Counted from the first letter of the stretch, positions 40,002 to 52,462 are shown. The stretch is DNA of 64,000 bases from Bombyx mori (GCF_030269925.1 NC_085128.1:5458501-5522500), one strand, 5' to 3'. Notes: generated by a model from the letters alone, not told the origin. Program-made: numbers and translations.

Positions 40002-40275
40002 GTACTCGTTATAACGCGTATAAAACGGTGTTTTGAGTTGTGGCTTTTTTCATTAAGTTTCCACTCATTCAATTTATAAGCTATTAACCATATAAACGAT
40101 ATTCAAACTTGGGTTTAGTAGCAACTCAACTTCCAGACTCGTCGCCAAATCAATTCAATGAACAAAAAAAATTAATATACCTATATAGTTTCTTCTTCGG
40201 TACTGTAATTTGGCGAAATATTAAAAAAAAGATTTCGCTACGTGCTTTCAAATACACATCGATACGAATAAAACT

Positions 40276-40529
40276 ATTACTGGTGGTTGGACCTCTTGTG
40301 AGTCCGCACGGGTAGGTACCACCGCCCTGCCTATTTCTGCCGTGAAGCAGTAATGCGTTTCGGTTTGAAGGGTGGGGTAGCCGTTGTAACTATACTGAGA
40401 CCTTAGAACTCATATCTCAAGGTAGGTGGCGGCATTTATGTTGTAGATGTCTATGGGCTCCGGTAACCACTTAACATCAGGTGGGCCGTGAGCTCGTCCA
40501 TCCATCTTTTTATCCAGCAATAAAAAAAT
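40276..40529 (+). repeat. Bm1 SINE, 5'-truncated
   Basis: actggtggttggacctcttg to ccatccatctttttatccag and caataaaaaaa; the tail carries a small insertion. Confidence 0.92.
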
Positions 40530-40675
40530 ATAAAAAATTTAAAATCTTTTCTTGGATTTTTATTTTTTTACCGTTAAATTATATGCTTTCGATTCTTATT
40601 ACTGTTTATGTTTTCTCTGCACTGCTGCGCTCGGTCATACTGTTTATGATGATGCACTAGTCTTTAAATGCCACT
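40530..40675. other. Spacer ending in LINE target site
   Basis: aaatgccacta at 40666-40675 is the left target duplication of the following C-type tail. Confidence 0.6.
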
Positions 40676-40750
40676 ATCGTGTCCTGGTGAAACTGGAAAG
40701 GCCTCCGGGCCAACAGTAATCTTTCAATCATAAAAAAAAAAAAAAAAAAA
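40676..40750 (+). repeat. Jockey-type LINE (C type) tail stub with target duplication
   Basis: cgtgtcctggtgaaactgga, ggcctccgggccaacagtaa and a 20-nt A-run, then TGCCACTA again (40751-40758) as at 40669-40675. Only the last ~55 bp of the LINE was copied. Confidence 0.88.
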
Positions 40751-40758
40751 TGCCACTA

Positions 40759-41333
40759 AAACAGTGTTATTATCCGACGCCTATTAGTAACAATGTATAC
40801 GTAATTACAGTGTACAAAAAACGTTGTTAGCTGATATTAATTTTATAGCGAACATAAATAGGATAAATCTTCAGAAACAAAAAAAAAGAAGTAACTAAGT
40901 GATCGCAATCTCTGTACATCCATTGTCCCGATCAATAATCCAAAAGCGCACGCGGATAATTAATTGTGAATTTAAATACAAAGACTAATTTAATAAGTGG
41001 TCCGACTTCCAAAATGTCAAAGCGCTGCGTATAAAAAACGACAATGAAATATTTGAAGAAGGACGCGCGCGGAGCTTGGGCCGGACAGAACGCCCAGACT
41101 TGTGTCATGGGAAATGTGACTTTTTATACAACAAATAAATTGGGAGTCATTTTTTAAAACACCGTCTCCTCTTAGGGTTCTTTCAATAAATTTTCGTGTT
41201 CTCTGTATTTTTACAGCTGCGTTCTAAACATTTTTTTTCCACTTTTACGTATTTAAATTACTTACATGCTACAATTACACACTCAAATATAGTACACAAC
41301 AAAATTATAATGTCATATAGTGTTTATAATATA
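40759..41333. other. AT-rich spacer
   Basis: No gene or repeat recognised. Confidence 0.5.
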
Positions 41334-41759
41334 CTAGCGGCCCGCTCCGGATCCGCTCGGGTCTTTAACAAAAATTTCAACGATATTTGACGTTGTTTTA
41401 TTTTTTTAAATAAAAGAACACTTATTGCGGCACAACTATAATATTTAGACATATGCTGTCGCGACACTTTTTGTAAATAATAATGTGTTCTACAAAGTCG
41501 TAGTACATTCTGCACGCCTTCTGCACGCCATGTAATGATTAGAAAGAATATTTTAGGTAATATTTTTACACCTTGGGTTACATTACATATTGGAGTTTTA
41601 GTAAGGATCCCTAATTTTTTTCAAAAAATATTATAGCCTGTGTCACTCGGGAATAGTGTAGCTTCCAAACAGTGAAATAATTTTTCAAATCGGTTCAGTA
41701 GTTTCGGAGCCTATCAATACAAACAAACAAATCTTTCCTCTTTATAATATTAGTATAGA
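41334..41759 (-). mobile_element. Non-autonomous Helitron, reverse
   Basis: On the minus strand it starts TCTATACTAATATTATAAAG (at 41759) and ends gacccgagcggatccggagc...CTAG at 41334, flanked by A and T as expected. The body matches the copy at 1662-2309 but with an internal deletion of about 220 bp. Confidence 0.85.
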
Positions 41760-42670
41760 CATATCTATTAGTCATTCATAACTTAAAAGATGTTGTAAAT
41801 GTCTTGTATTCATATTATTATGCCTATGAGCTACTTAAGCAGATGGGACGTGAGCTCATTTCTATATGACTATAAAATATTCAAGCTAGTTCCAATAGCC
41901 GTGTAACTGGTTTGATAAAACAATAAAATTAGTGTCGTGAAATGAACATAATTGTTGAATGCCTCACAAGAGAGCAACTTCATTCAACTTTTCTCGTTAT
42001 AGATATATAGCGCGATACTAGTTACATTTTGAGCTTTTTTTATGTGCTATGATGGGCATATTGGGCGGCCAGTAGCTGTCCTTCAATGAGACAAGACAAT
42101 TGCTTCGGGCAAATAGAGGCAAAATGATGGCATACGAGCTTGTGGCTCTAGTACTGAGCAGATTACTTCGATTTTTATAAAAAATCATTATCCTCAAAGA
42201 TTACGCAAAATAACATTGGTTTTAGGTAATTAGTTTAAGTAGATATTTATTTTTTATTAATTTAATAATCTCAAGTTCACTTTACGTTTTATCAAATTAA
42301 TAAATGACGCACATCCCATAAATTGATGTACAGAACCCGCTGCTTACCGACACTTCAAAGGTAACCATTATTTTTTGTTGGAGTGCAGTGCAGTGGTACA
42401 ATGGGTGGACAAGATGGTCTGTTAGGTAGAATTTTAACATCATTATAAGTGAAAAGCTGTGAGTGATGGCGTTCCACGACCACAAGTGCCCATGGCAGTG
42501 AATTCTTAGAAGTTCAATGGATAAATGAAATTGATTGACTTAGCTGACGCAATCCGGATAGACCTGAAGACACAAATATAATAACAATATTGTAGCTAAT
42601 ACATTTGTGAAGACAAAGTAAGTAAGACGGTATTTTCTTCAGCTTTCGGGTCTCGTAGACATAATTAGAA
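41760..42670. other. Gene-free stretch
   Basis: A possible very old Bm1 tail at 41823-41865 (agctacttaagcagatggga, gtgagctcattt). Otherwise nothing recognised. Confidence 0.4.
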
Positions 42671-42890
42671 TTGGTGGTAGGACCTCTTGTGAGGTACAAC
42701 CACCCTGCCTATTTCAGTCGTGAAGCAGTAATGCGTTTCGGTTTGAAGGGTAGGGCCGCTGTTGTAACTATACTGAGACCTTAGAACTCATATCTCAAGG
42801 TGGGTGGCGGCGTTATAGATGTCCATGGGCTCTGTTAACAGGTGGGCTATGAGCTCGTCCACTCATAGATGAACAAAAAATAAAATATTT
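42671..42890 (+). repeat. Bm1 SINE with internal deletions
   Basis: ttggtggtaggacctcttgt joined to gaggtacaaccaccctgcc, then the usual body, then gtccatgggctctgttaaca with a second gap. Old copy. Confidence 0.85.
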
Positions 42891-43366
42891 TTTTACAGTT
42901 TTGTCTGTTATCACTAGAGGCTATTTGATTGAACAGTGTAACGAATTAGAAACATCAGAAATAAGATATAAAGACAATAAAAACTACGACATTAAAACTT
43001 AAAAGTAGTTGACAGTACAACAACTAACCAGGTCGAGGTATATCAATTTATTAAAATTATTATTGTAATTCATTTTTTAAAACTCCTCTTAATAAAGAGT
43101 TTTTACATAATGCTTTTTTCTCGGCCGCTAAGCGCATCAACACCGAAACGTGATAAGGACCTTTCCCGAACTTCTTTTTTTCATAACAAATAAATAAATA
43201 ACGTTTAAAATCATCTGTGTAGTCAGTTGAAAAAACTTTAAACGTGGGAATGTATGGGCGCCTCCCGAGACCAGTTCCGACGGTAGCCACGTCCCAGACC
43301 CCTGCAGACTTTCGAACTATGGATCATGTTAGCTTAAAATTAACATTTACCTGTCTATTTTTTTAT
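42891..43366. other. AT-rich spacer
   Basis: No recognised feature. A 76-codon minus-strand frame (43290-43060) is unsupported. Confidence 0.45.
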
Positions 43367-43731
43367 TGTTTTTCGAAAATATATTTATTCGTTTCTGTTC
43401 TTCTCAAAAGATCGAATTAAAAGTTTGACCTAAAATGAGAATTTTTCGAAAATATATATTTCGTTTCTGTTCTTCTCAAAAAATCGAATTAAAAGTTTGA
43501 CCTAAAATGAGAATTTTTCGAAAATATATTTTTTCGTTTCTGTTCCTCTTAAAAAATCTAATTAAAAGTTTGACCTAAAATGAGAATTTTTCGAAAACAT
43601 ATTTTTTTGTTTCTGTTCTTTTCAAAAAATCGAATTAAAAGTTTGACCTAAAATGAGAATTTTTCGAAAATATATTTTTTCGTTTCTGTTCTTCTCAAAA
43701 AATCGAATTTAACAATTTGACCTAAAATCAA
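43367..43731. repeat. Minisatellite, five units of 72-73 bp
   Basis: Each unit reads tttttcgaaaatatatttt, cgtttctgttcttctcaaaa, tcgaattaaaagtttgacc, taaaatgaga. The ttcga landmark recurs at offsets of 73, 72, 73 and 73 bp. Units differ by a few substitutions; the last is cut at taaaat. Confidence 0.92.
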
Positions 43732-45113
43732 ATGTAAATCATAATGTAAATTAAAGTTGCTATAGCTGACTGATGTTTTTATGAGCTATTGTTTGTTTAC
43801 AGATTTTGCTTACTTAGACTCAAAAACGTATGCACATTGAAACATGTAAATTAATAGATTTTCTATTAAAAACAACTGAAATTTTGTACTTCGATTTCAA
43901 TTGTATAAAATAATATTGTCATAATAAGAGCTAATTTTATTTCCACCGTTTCGAATACTCTACAGTTTTTATGTTCGCAGATAATAAAAATGAAAGACAA
44001 TAAAATGATAAATAAAAAAGCGAAATTAAACCATGCACGGTTTGATTGTCTAGCGAAAACCACAAAGAAAATACCAATAGTTGTAAATGCATTAACATTA
44101 TAATAAATTTAGTATCTTCTTCGTAAAATTACGGATATATTTCACATTATTAATTTCTAATTAGATTATAAAGTTGTATTTAAAGACTGTAAGCCGTCAA
44201 AAATCCACCTTCACAATCAAATAAAAAAAACCTTCGAAATTCACTACACAATCGTATCTCAAATGAAATATGCAAAGCATTTCTTTAACGACCTCTTTTT
44301 TTTTTAAATTGGAATTTTCGAATCCTATCCGCTAGTTGCGGTCGTACCGATTGTTAAGATAACGAAACATTAAGATTTTTTGTTTCATACTTAAACTTTG
44401 ATATTTAAGCATCGACAGATATATCTGTCTGACTTATCTACTTGTAGACAAGACGAAAAACCCGACTTTGTTCCCTAAAAAAGGAACCTCCGTGAACAAA
44501 ATATACGCGTGTTGTATTTTCAGTTTGGTTAAGGGTGTGGTTCGGGAATATTGTTTTGGTGTGTATGGGAAATCTTTACATACATACAAATGGAGATGAG
44601 TCAGTTGGTCCTTAATTTTCTTGATAGAAGAAGTATTGGAAGTAAAAATATGTTAATTTTTTTTCCGTACTTAAGCGAATGCAAATCAAAAAGGAGTAGG
44701 AAGGGGTTTCTTATTTTGCAATTTTACCTATTCTCCTCTTCATCTACAATACATAATAAAAAATCTTATTTTAATTTTTTTAAATACTAATACAATTATA
44801 TTAATATGCTAATCGAAAAGAGATGCTAGCATCGAATAGAGATGCTAGATGGAAGGAACACGTAGTATTTTTGTAATAACCACACACACGTCAGTAATAT
44901 TATTAATTGTAACTTGTCGCTACATTATAAAATATTGACATAGGAACCAAACGACAGTATTCATAGTATTGCTTACATTTAATAGTCAACTACAGCGTTT
45001 GACCTCGAATAGTAAAACTATGTACTAACTAAATCAATGTACTGGAAGAGTAAGGGCCTTATTGCATGGAGGAAATGAGTCGATTCCTTAATTTCGCTTT
45101 ATGATCGCATTGC
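43732..45113. other. Gene-free AT-rich stretch
   Basis: No coding character, no repeat I can name. A short duplication (gatgctagcatcgaatagagatgctaga) lies near 44822. Confidence 0.45.
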
Positions 45114-45375
45114 CCTTTTTTTCAGGAAAAAATCGCCGGACTTCCGCCCTCCACTGCGGACGGAGGGCGGGGTATGTCAGAGTCGAACTAACTAAAACCT
45201 CCTGTCGCTCAATAACCAACATCCAAACCTCGCATGAGACAGAGCTCATGAAAAGGCAAAAGGTGGAAAGTGAAGCGTTTAGTGCGGAGCACATCTCTCC
45301 CATCACCCTCCCCCTCGGGACGTCGGACCGGCGGTCGGCGGCGCCACGACCACCAGCCCCCTCGGATCGCATCGC
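45114..45375 (-). repeat. LINE 3' end (D type), reverse
   Basis: T-run, then atcgccggacttccgccctc, cggagggcggggtatgtcag, cgctcaataaccaacatcc, gtggaaagtgaagcgtttag: reverse complement of 5865-6083. Confidence 0.75.
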
Positions 45376-45658
45376 CCTAACACCACTTCTTTCATCCAGA
45401 GCGCGTTTTCATAAAACATGTTCTATACGATCCGGGTCTGCATTGAAATCTTGATCCTACTTGGTATTTCCTGAGCGTTGTACATCCTCCTTCTTCTTAT
45501 GAGTTATGTTAAAGAAGTGGCTTGATTTGGCAGACTTGTATAATACATCACAAACAAACAAACATACTTAGAAATAGTTTCATCGAACTTTGATCAGGAA
45601 TCTCTGGTAATTTGAAAGATTGACAAAGCATAGACATTTCTTCGAAGTTTGAAGGCTT
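45376..45658. other. Spacer ending in LINE target site
   Basis: No gene. TTGAAGGCTT at 45649-45658 is the target duplication of the next insertion. Confidence 0.5.
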
Positions 45659-45866
45659 ATTTTTTTCCTACCTAAGCTGATAGCCTTGAGAGGCTATGTC
45701 AGCGTAACCCTAAAGTGTAGGTGAGCTCTCGGGGTTCAAACCAGGAGGCGTTGCTAACACTGGCCCTAGCAAGAGCAGTGCTTTGCAGAATCTACCACCG
45801 GATCGGAAACGCGACCCACTGAGAAGATCCGGCGAGAAACTCAGTGGGCTGGGTCTGTAATTTATC
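45659..45866 (-). repeat. Jockey-type LINE (B type) 3' tail with target duplication
   Basis: Standard B tail in reverse. The perfect 10-bp duplication TTGAAGGCTT lies at 45649-45658 and 45867-45876. Confidence 0.9.
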
Positions 45867-45878
45867 TTGAAGGCTTGC

Positions 45879-46036
45879 CTTTTTTTTATTGCTTAGATGT
45901 GTGGACGAGCTCACAGCCCATCTGGTGTTAAGTGGTTACTGGAGCCCATAGACATCTACGACGTAAATGCCTCACCCATCTTGAGATATAAATTCTAAGG
46001 TCTCAAGTATAGTTACAACGGCTGCCCCACCCTTGT
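45879..46036 (-). repeat. Bm1 SINE 3' part, reverse
   Basis: tttttttattgcttagatgt, gagctcacagcccatctgg, gtatagttacaacggctgcc: the tail and half of the body. Confidence 0.92.
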
Positions 46037-46842
46037 TGTTCCGTTATTGGTCAAATAAGTGTTAACAAACGTCAAGTGACACCAAACTCAACCACAAAAA
46101 TCAAAAGCGTGCACAAATTTCTTGTTCTCATCGTTTGACTATTAATACTACATATTATATATATGTATGTATTCATGAAGTATATAAAAAGGATACGATA
46201 AACTAATGATCGATATAAGCCGCTACCGAACTGCCACTGTAGTTCGAACGATCGGGCGTACGTCATTTAGTTTATTGAATTCCATTCTAATAAGCATTAG
46301 ATTGACATCTCGGGCGCTTGGTTTAATTTACCAGACGTTATATTTAGCTTTTGTCAATACGAAGCCCCGTTGTATTTTAAATGTGGCTTTTTATTTTATT
46401 GTTCAGGATCAAGTTTCATATCGATAAATAATTGATTGGGGAAGATCTTTCGATGGACAATCAAACAAAAACGTGGCTGTGTGATCAATAGCAAATCGTG
46501 ATAATTCCAAAATGGGAGAAATATCTGAAACCGACCATACTATGATAACCTAACAAAATAGAATTAACGTTTACACAGAGGTACTGAAATATACATATGA
46601 AGGTTATAGTACTGAGCATTTACTGTTTTGGAGTTAACGTACAAAGCAAGTTGATTTAGGTTGAGCTTCAAATAAGACCGACTATATTCAAATCACAATA
46701 TAACAATCCCTATTGAAATCGTTGTTAAAAGTTTCTCTGCCACGTTGCTTAAAAGTCCCTATTATATTATTACGTAGATAGGTCGACAAGCTCGAGAACC
46801 TAATGACTAAGTGGTACGATAACTTGACATCACAAAGTGAGC
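46037..46842. other. Gene-free stretch
   Basis: No recognised feature on either strand. Confidence 0.45.
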
Positions 46843-46855
46843 GTCACCTAAGGCT

Positions 46856-46917
46856 TTTTTTTGTCAGGAGGAAATCGCCGGACTTTCGCCCTTCACTGGA
46901 GACGGAGGGCGGGTCAT
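46856..46917 (-). repeat. LINE (D type) stub with 13-bp target duplication
   Basis: Only 62 bp: a T-run, tcaggaggaaatcgccggac and ggagacggagggcgggtcat. GTCACCTAAGGCT occurs at 46843-46855 and 46918-46930. Confidence 0.85.
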
Positions 46918-46969
46918 GTCACCTAAGGCTAGACAGAATTATCCTGCCTATACGTACCACTAAGCAGTG

Positions 46970-47208
46970 GTAGGACCTTCTGTGAGTCCGCGCGGGTGGG
47001 TACCACCACCCTGCCTATTTCTGACGTGAAGCAGTAATGCGTTTCGGTTTGAAGGGTGGGGCAGCCGTTGTAACTATAATTGAGACCTTAGAACTTATAT
47101 CTCAAGGTGGGTGGCGCATTTACGTTGTAGATGTCTATGGGCTCCAGTAACCACTTAACACCAGGTGGGCTGTGAGCTCGTCCACCCATCTAAGCAATAA
47201 AAAAAAAA
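46970..47208 (+). repeat. Bm1 SINE, 5'-truncated
   Basis: gcagtggtaggaccttctgt to cacccatctaagcaataaaa and A-run; close to the family consensus. Confidence 0.93.
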
Positions 47209-47368
47209 GTTATGCGTTCCAGTTTCAAGAGTGGAACAGTTATTTGTTTGTTTAACCTCATGTTTCAAGGCGTAGGTGGCAGAATTCACGTGATCATCTC
47301 TATAGGCTGTTGTAGCTATTAAATTCCAGACCGTCAGCTCGTCCATACGTGTATGCAATTAAAAACTG
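47209..47368 (+). repeat. Bm1 SINE, strongly decayed, directly behind the previous copy
   Basis: ttatgcgttccagtttcaag, tttcaaggcgtaggtggcag, gtcagctcgtccatacgtgt, gcaattaaaaac follow the Bm1 order with many gaps. The younger copy upstream inserted next to or into it. Confidence 0.65.
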
Positions 47369-47756
47369 TTTAATGTTTGGTACCGATCACAGAATAGAAA
47401 GCAATCGGCATAGACTTAAATCGCGCTAACGGTAATTTCAATAAATTCTGAAGAACATTTAGAGCATTGGTCTACCAAATAAAGAGAGTGCTTGCTTGTT
47501 TGTAGGTACCTATGTATATCATACGACTTTTCGTATATGCTGCTTAATAATCCTACCGATGCAAAATGCTGTGTCAAATTGTTTCCAACATTAACAGCAC
47601 GACTTTACTAAAATAGTTATGTAGATTTTCGACAAATTGAAGTTCCTAAACGCAAAGGCATATCACATCAGCTAAAGTACTAATATAATGTGCGTAATTT
47701 ATGTACATATAAGGAACATGAACCAAAATCAACCAGTAAATGAGCTCACTTAAAAT
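47369..47756. other. AT-rich spacer
   Basis: Nothing recognised. Confidence 0.5.
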
Positions 47757-48078
47757 GACTTGATTGACTTCCATGGTGAAGGAATAACATCGTGTAATAA
47801 AAATTAAACCCGCAAAATTATAATTTGCGTAATCACTGGTGGTAGGACCTTTTGTGAGTCCGCACGGGTAGGTACCACCACCCCGCCTCTTTCCGCCGTG
47901 AAGCAGTAATTCGTTTCGGTTCGAAGGGTGGCGCAGCCGTTGTAACTATACTGAGACCTTAGAACTTATATCTCGAAGTGGTTGGCGCATTTACGTTGTA
48001 GATGTTTGTGGGCTCCAGTAATCATTTAACATCAGGTGGGCTGTGAGCTCCTCCACCCAACTAAGCAGCAAAAAAAAA
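47757..48078 (+). repeat. Bm1 SINE, lacking only the tRNA-like head
   Basis: tgacttccatggtgaaggaa, the gcgtaatcactggtggtagg junction, and the full body to ctaagcagcaaaaaaaaa. Confidence 0.93.
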
Positions 48079-51000
48079 TTAGAGGATTTTGTAATGTTAT
48101 TGTAGACTTCGTTTTAGCGAACTTTCTTTTCATTTAATTAAAACTACTTTTTCGTTTTGATTTTTGTTTTGTTTTGATTGTTTGTTTTGTTTTAACTTAA
48201 TAAGTGACGTATTTTATAAAAAAAACGTTTTACAACTGTATGTTGTTAAAACATAAACATTGGATATAACGTGGTATATAATTATAGGAAACTTTTAACA
48301 GCGAGATTAATTTTTTTTTTGGCCAAATTACGTCTATTCTATTATAGTTACAACTGCACAATGAGTACTGCCCGGCATAAAGTTTCCGTGTCGGAAATTC
48401 CTTGTAATCGAATGCACAAAATTCTTCGTTAGCTTCATTATTAAGGATCGTGACTCCTTTGTAGTCTTCTCACTGTTTCTTAATAATAATAATAAATGGA
48501 AACTAATCCCGCAAGGTCATCCGGTCCCAACTTAGGATTCCCTCTGTACATAAATATAAGGCACCAGTAATCCTTCATTCCAAAAACAATAGTACATTGT
48601 GCGCCAAGGGAGAGAAGTTAGACATTTCCTCCCGCGTGTAAAATTGCCAAATGAGCCGAAGCCTCATAAAAAAAACAATTTAATGGTTTTTTAATTTTTA
48701 AATAAACTACTACTAATTGAATAAGAACTGTCTGATGAACATCTTTGTTTAATACTTCACTATTAAATTTTATTGCCTTTTGTTTATTTCACTTTTACCC
48801 TAAACACAATATTGCAAATTACCCGAGCACAACAATGGCGGAGAATTTTCGGTGCGTGAGAGCAGACGTAGACACTAACGCGCATGCGCACTTGTCAGTA
48901 CCCAGGGCGGAAAAGTTAGACTTTCTTCCCTGTACATCGGGACGAAAACCGAACTTTCGGCGTAGGTAGGAGAAAAAATACATATATTGCTCAACGTCAT
49001 AACCGTCAAAATGCGTCTCGACCCTAATCCAATTTCAACAGCTACCTAATAGAAATCAGGTGCATCAATCGTTTAACTAACAACAGCTAATCTAAAATAC
49101 AGGTGGCATATCGAATCGAATTTATTATCCACGTCCCACCAATACATTCTGGTTATTAATGAAAGCGTAACGTTTTCGAAGTTCGATGTCGCATCGCTAA
49201 CTTATTGACAGCTGTTTATTTATCAATGTCCAAGTTCAGCTGAAGCAGAGGCACAATGATCAGTATTCAGAAGGCGGCCACGCTTTCATAACGTGCTCTC
49301 GGATCCACTCCGCGTCCCATAATATAGAACGAAACAATAATCAAACGAAAACCCGCTTTTTATCATTTTACCGCTCTTTGAGTTTTTCTCGGCGATACAT
49401 CGATCGCATTAAAAATTCATAACAAACCTGTCGGCAACTATGAGAATTCACGTTTAATATGTCGACCACGGCGAGGCGGCAGTCAAATAAAAACCCGCAA
49501 AGGCGCTTTTAGTGGAAAAACAAATCGAGCGTACCATGGTCCGGTGCCGACGTACTACGTTTTAATTGATGTTAATTAATAAATTAATTATCCATGTTAA
49601 TACTACGCTTCAGTGGACCGAGTTTTTCCCGTGCCACGGTTGTGTTTGTCCGGGCCACATTTTTATCGCAGACCGCGGCATTCCACGTTTTTGCCGACAG
49701 TCTTCGATATGGCTCCGTGCATGATCATAATTCGAAATTAAATTATTACTGATATTAAATTATTAAGAACGATGACATTCGCTTCGTAATATAACGACTG
49801 AATCAACAACGCGTCCCAATTAAATTTATAACATAATTTTGATTCAAAAGCTTTGTCGCGTTATAATAATAAATAATAGTGTATTTATATAATAATATGT
49901 CAATGTTATTATTAAACTAGATATATTGGGTATTAGTATTCACTTATTTGGACGTGTTAAATTCATATGTATATCTTCTTTTACAGCTGTAGTTATCACT
50001 TCTGAAACGGCTCCTCGCACGGTTCAACAAATAATGGTGATTCATTGGCATCGATAGATACAATGAAGCATAGCCAGACGCAACTACTGTAAAATAAGCT
50101 TTAGTTTTTTTTTGTGCCTTAGTCGTAAAACTGTAATGCCTTGTAACACGGTAGGTATTTAATCGCGATTGTAGGACAACTGGAAAAACGTTGCGGGCAC
50201 GCGCGGGCCGTATTGAAGTCGCCGCGGCGCAGACCGCCGTCACGTATGGGACACTTCACCAAGATTCTTAGAAATGCATACGGTTTCAAGAGCACGACAT
50301 AACCCGTTCCTTTCGAAATCTAGATTTGGAAATTGCGCTACGTGATTCAGCGACAGCGTGGGCGTACGATACTATTCTGATACGGGCCCGTCTTCTCGGA
50401 ACGACACAGGGCTGATAAGTGGAATGACCGAGGCCTTAGTTAAGCATTCACTTATCTCTCGCATGACCGTCGATGCTTGGCCAGTTTCACTCCTTTTTAC
50501 AGAGGAGTTTAGCAGAAATTTTGTGTTGTTTAGAAACGGGTTTCCGCGTTGTCGAGATACAACAAATTTGATAGGAATTTTGCCATCATTATTATGTAAT
50601 ACCAAGAATGTGGCTTTGATACCACACTCATATCGCAACGGAAATTTATCTTAAATAGATAAATAGTTCATTTTTTTTTAGAAATACCTCATACGCTTGA
50701 AATTCAATACAAAGTATTACAATTAAAGGAAACCTTATCGCTTCTGATTTTTTCCCAAGCAAACGCTGTACGGAGAAAAACTAAATTAAAAAGAGCATGG
50801 CGGCTTACAATATTGTTACATAGCTATAAAGCAAATGTGACACCAAATATCAAACTGTAAATATGTAGAAAATAAAATACATATAAATTAAAGAAGGTAA
50901 TCCTACGATCACGAATAACTGAGACTTGTCACGAAAGGGAGATAAAGCCGTAAAAATAACTTTAATTATGTCTCTAAGCCGCGAAAACCGAGTGTACACA

Positions 51001-51080
51001 AATAGCACGCATATATATATATATAGTATTATACATATACCAATATATTATATAAATCATATATATTATATTATACATAT
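48079..51080. other. Gene-free stretch, mostly unique
   Basis: No confident gene. A 44-codon frame from ATG at 48835 (MAENFRCVRADVDTNAHAHL) and frames around 49944-50654 lack family resemblance and splice support. GC-richer patches at 49240-49760 and 50000-50640 without known repeats could be regulatory. A (ta)n-rich run covers 51010-51080. Confidence 0.35.
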
Positions 51081-51207
51081 AGCCCCCTGGCTAGGTGGTC
51101 CAAACGGTGACCGGCAAGACGTGGATGAGGAGAGCTGAAGACCGGGCTCAGTGGTGTGGATTAATATCCGTAATGTGAGGAGTGGGCGTCCTAAAAAGAC
51201 TTGGATG
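51081..51207 (+). pseudogene. RTE-type LINE fragment, left part
   Basis: Plus-strand text PWLGGPNGDRQDVDEES and then MRSGRPKKTWMD, the ORF2 C-terminal pattern also seen at 5345-5770. It is cut at 51207 by the next element and resumes near 51643. Confidence 0.6.
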
Positions 51208-51632
51208 GACTTTTTTTATTGCCCTTTTAGGCAGACGAGCGCACTGCCCACCTGATGGTGAGTGGTTACCGTCGCCCGTGGACTTCAGCAATGCCAGGGG
51301 CGGAGTCAAGCCGCTGCCTACCGCTTAATAATCTCTACAAGCCTCGTTTGAAGAAGGATATGTCATAGCGCTCGGGAAACACCGTGGAGCTCATTCCATA
51401 GCCGGATGGTACATGGCAAAAAAACCTCTGGAAACGCGCTGTGGATGACCGCAGTGGCTCCAGGTAGTATGGATGAACTCTACTCCGGTGGCGGGCGGTG
51501 CGATGATAAAAACGAGATGACGGTATCATCTCGAATAATTCCTCAGAGCACTCCCCATGGAACATACGGTACAAAATACAGAGGGAACCGAAATCGCTCC
51601 GCAGACCCAGAGGTTCCAAACGATCCGTGAGA
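51208..51632 (-). pseudogene. Jockey-clade LINE 3' end, reverse
   Basis: Minus strand: LTDRLEPLGLRSDFGSLCIL, FHGECSEELFEMIPSSRFYH, RVHPYYLEPLRSSTARFQRF, TVFPERYDISFFKRGL and then the jockey tail with its poly-A as the T-run at 51210. It is 5'-truncated and frame-broken. It lies inside an RTE-type fragment. Confidence 0.87.
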
Positions 51633-51642
51633 AAATAATATG

Positions 51643-51735
51643 CACGAGAAAGGTGTGGAAGGAGAAATGACGTAAGATAGGCCTGAATGAAAAAGAAGCT
51701 ATCCCGTGGAATAAGGGCAAAATGAAGAAGACTCC
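51643..51735 (+). pseudogene. RTE-type LINE fragment, right part
   Basis: Plus-strand text MHEKGVEGEMT, then RPE and KKK, which continues the protein interrupted after KKTWMD at 51207. It shows that the jockey LINE landed in an older RTE copy. Confidence 0.5.
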
Positions 51736-51779
51736 AACTTGCATACATTTATTACTGTAACACTTAAGAGTTTTATAAT

Positions 51780-51975
51780 ATAAGCTTGCGCACTTGAGTA
51801 CCACCATCCTGCCTATTTCAACCGTTTTGCAGTATAATTGAAACTGTGGCCTCATATCTCAAGGTTAGAGGTATTCAAATTGTACTGTCTGTCATCTCAG
51901 ATGGAGTCTGGTAACCGCTTTGCACTAGTTGGTCCTTGAGCTCTTTCACCCATCTATGCGCATCTAATAAACAAT
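51780..51975 (+). repeat. Bm1 SINE, old relic
   Basis: gcgcacttgagtaccaccat, cctgcctatttcaaccg, catatctcaaggttagaggt, tcacccatctatgcgcatct: recognisable order, heavy decay. Confidence 0.7.
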
Positions 51976-52119
51976 ATTTTGTATAATATTATGCGAAATA
52001 GATTTAGAAATGAATTTTAGCATGAGAAGTGATTTTTTTTACAGTAGTGGTTTTATTTTTCCAACTGGAAAGGCAAAGGTATCCTACCATACAGCCTAAT
52101 CTTTTTTATATTTTTTTTA

Positions 52120-52462
52120 TGAAAAATGATAATAATTAAGAAGTGAAATGAAATGAAGTTGATTAATTTGGAACATTTATCAATTGGCAGGAAATTAAAT
52201 AAAATGAGATGAGATGATATGGGATGAAATATAATCTCAGTAAAATGCTGGTTATTTACTGAGTTTTTAGTGGACTTTTGGAAGATCCCGAGCGATGAAC
52301 GACCAGCGGCTTTGTTTCATTTTCCCATATTTGTGAACTTTTACAGATACTAAACAGTTAATAAACCACCGTTATTACACATTTAAACTTGAATAAACTT
52401 TAAATAGACAAAATAAAACAATTCATACAACTTCGCTCCTCGCGTTCCCGCCAAAAAGTGAG
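52120..52462 (+). repeat. Dispersed repeat G, copy 1
   Basis: Shares tgggatgaaatataatctc, cagatactaaacag, taataaaccaccgttattac, agacaaaataaaaca and ctcctcgcgttcccgccaaa with 59215-59572 over about 340 bp in the same orientation. No ORF and no family name; it may be an LTR or LINE 3' UTR. Confidence 0.8.

Noticed and set aside
50358..50654. Opposed 98- and 88-codon frames
   Set aside because: No recognised motif and equal openness on both strands argues against coding.
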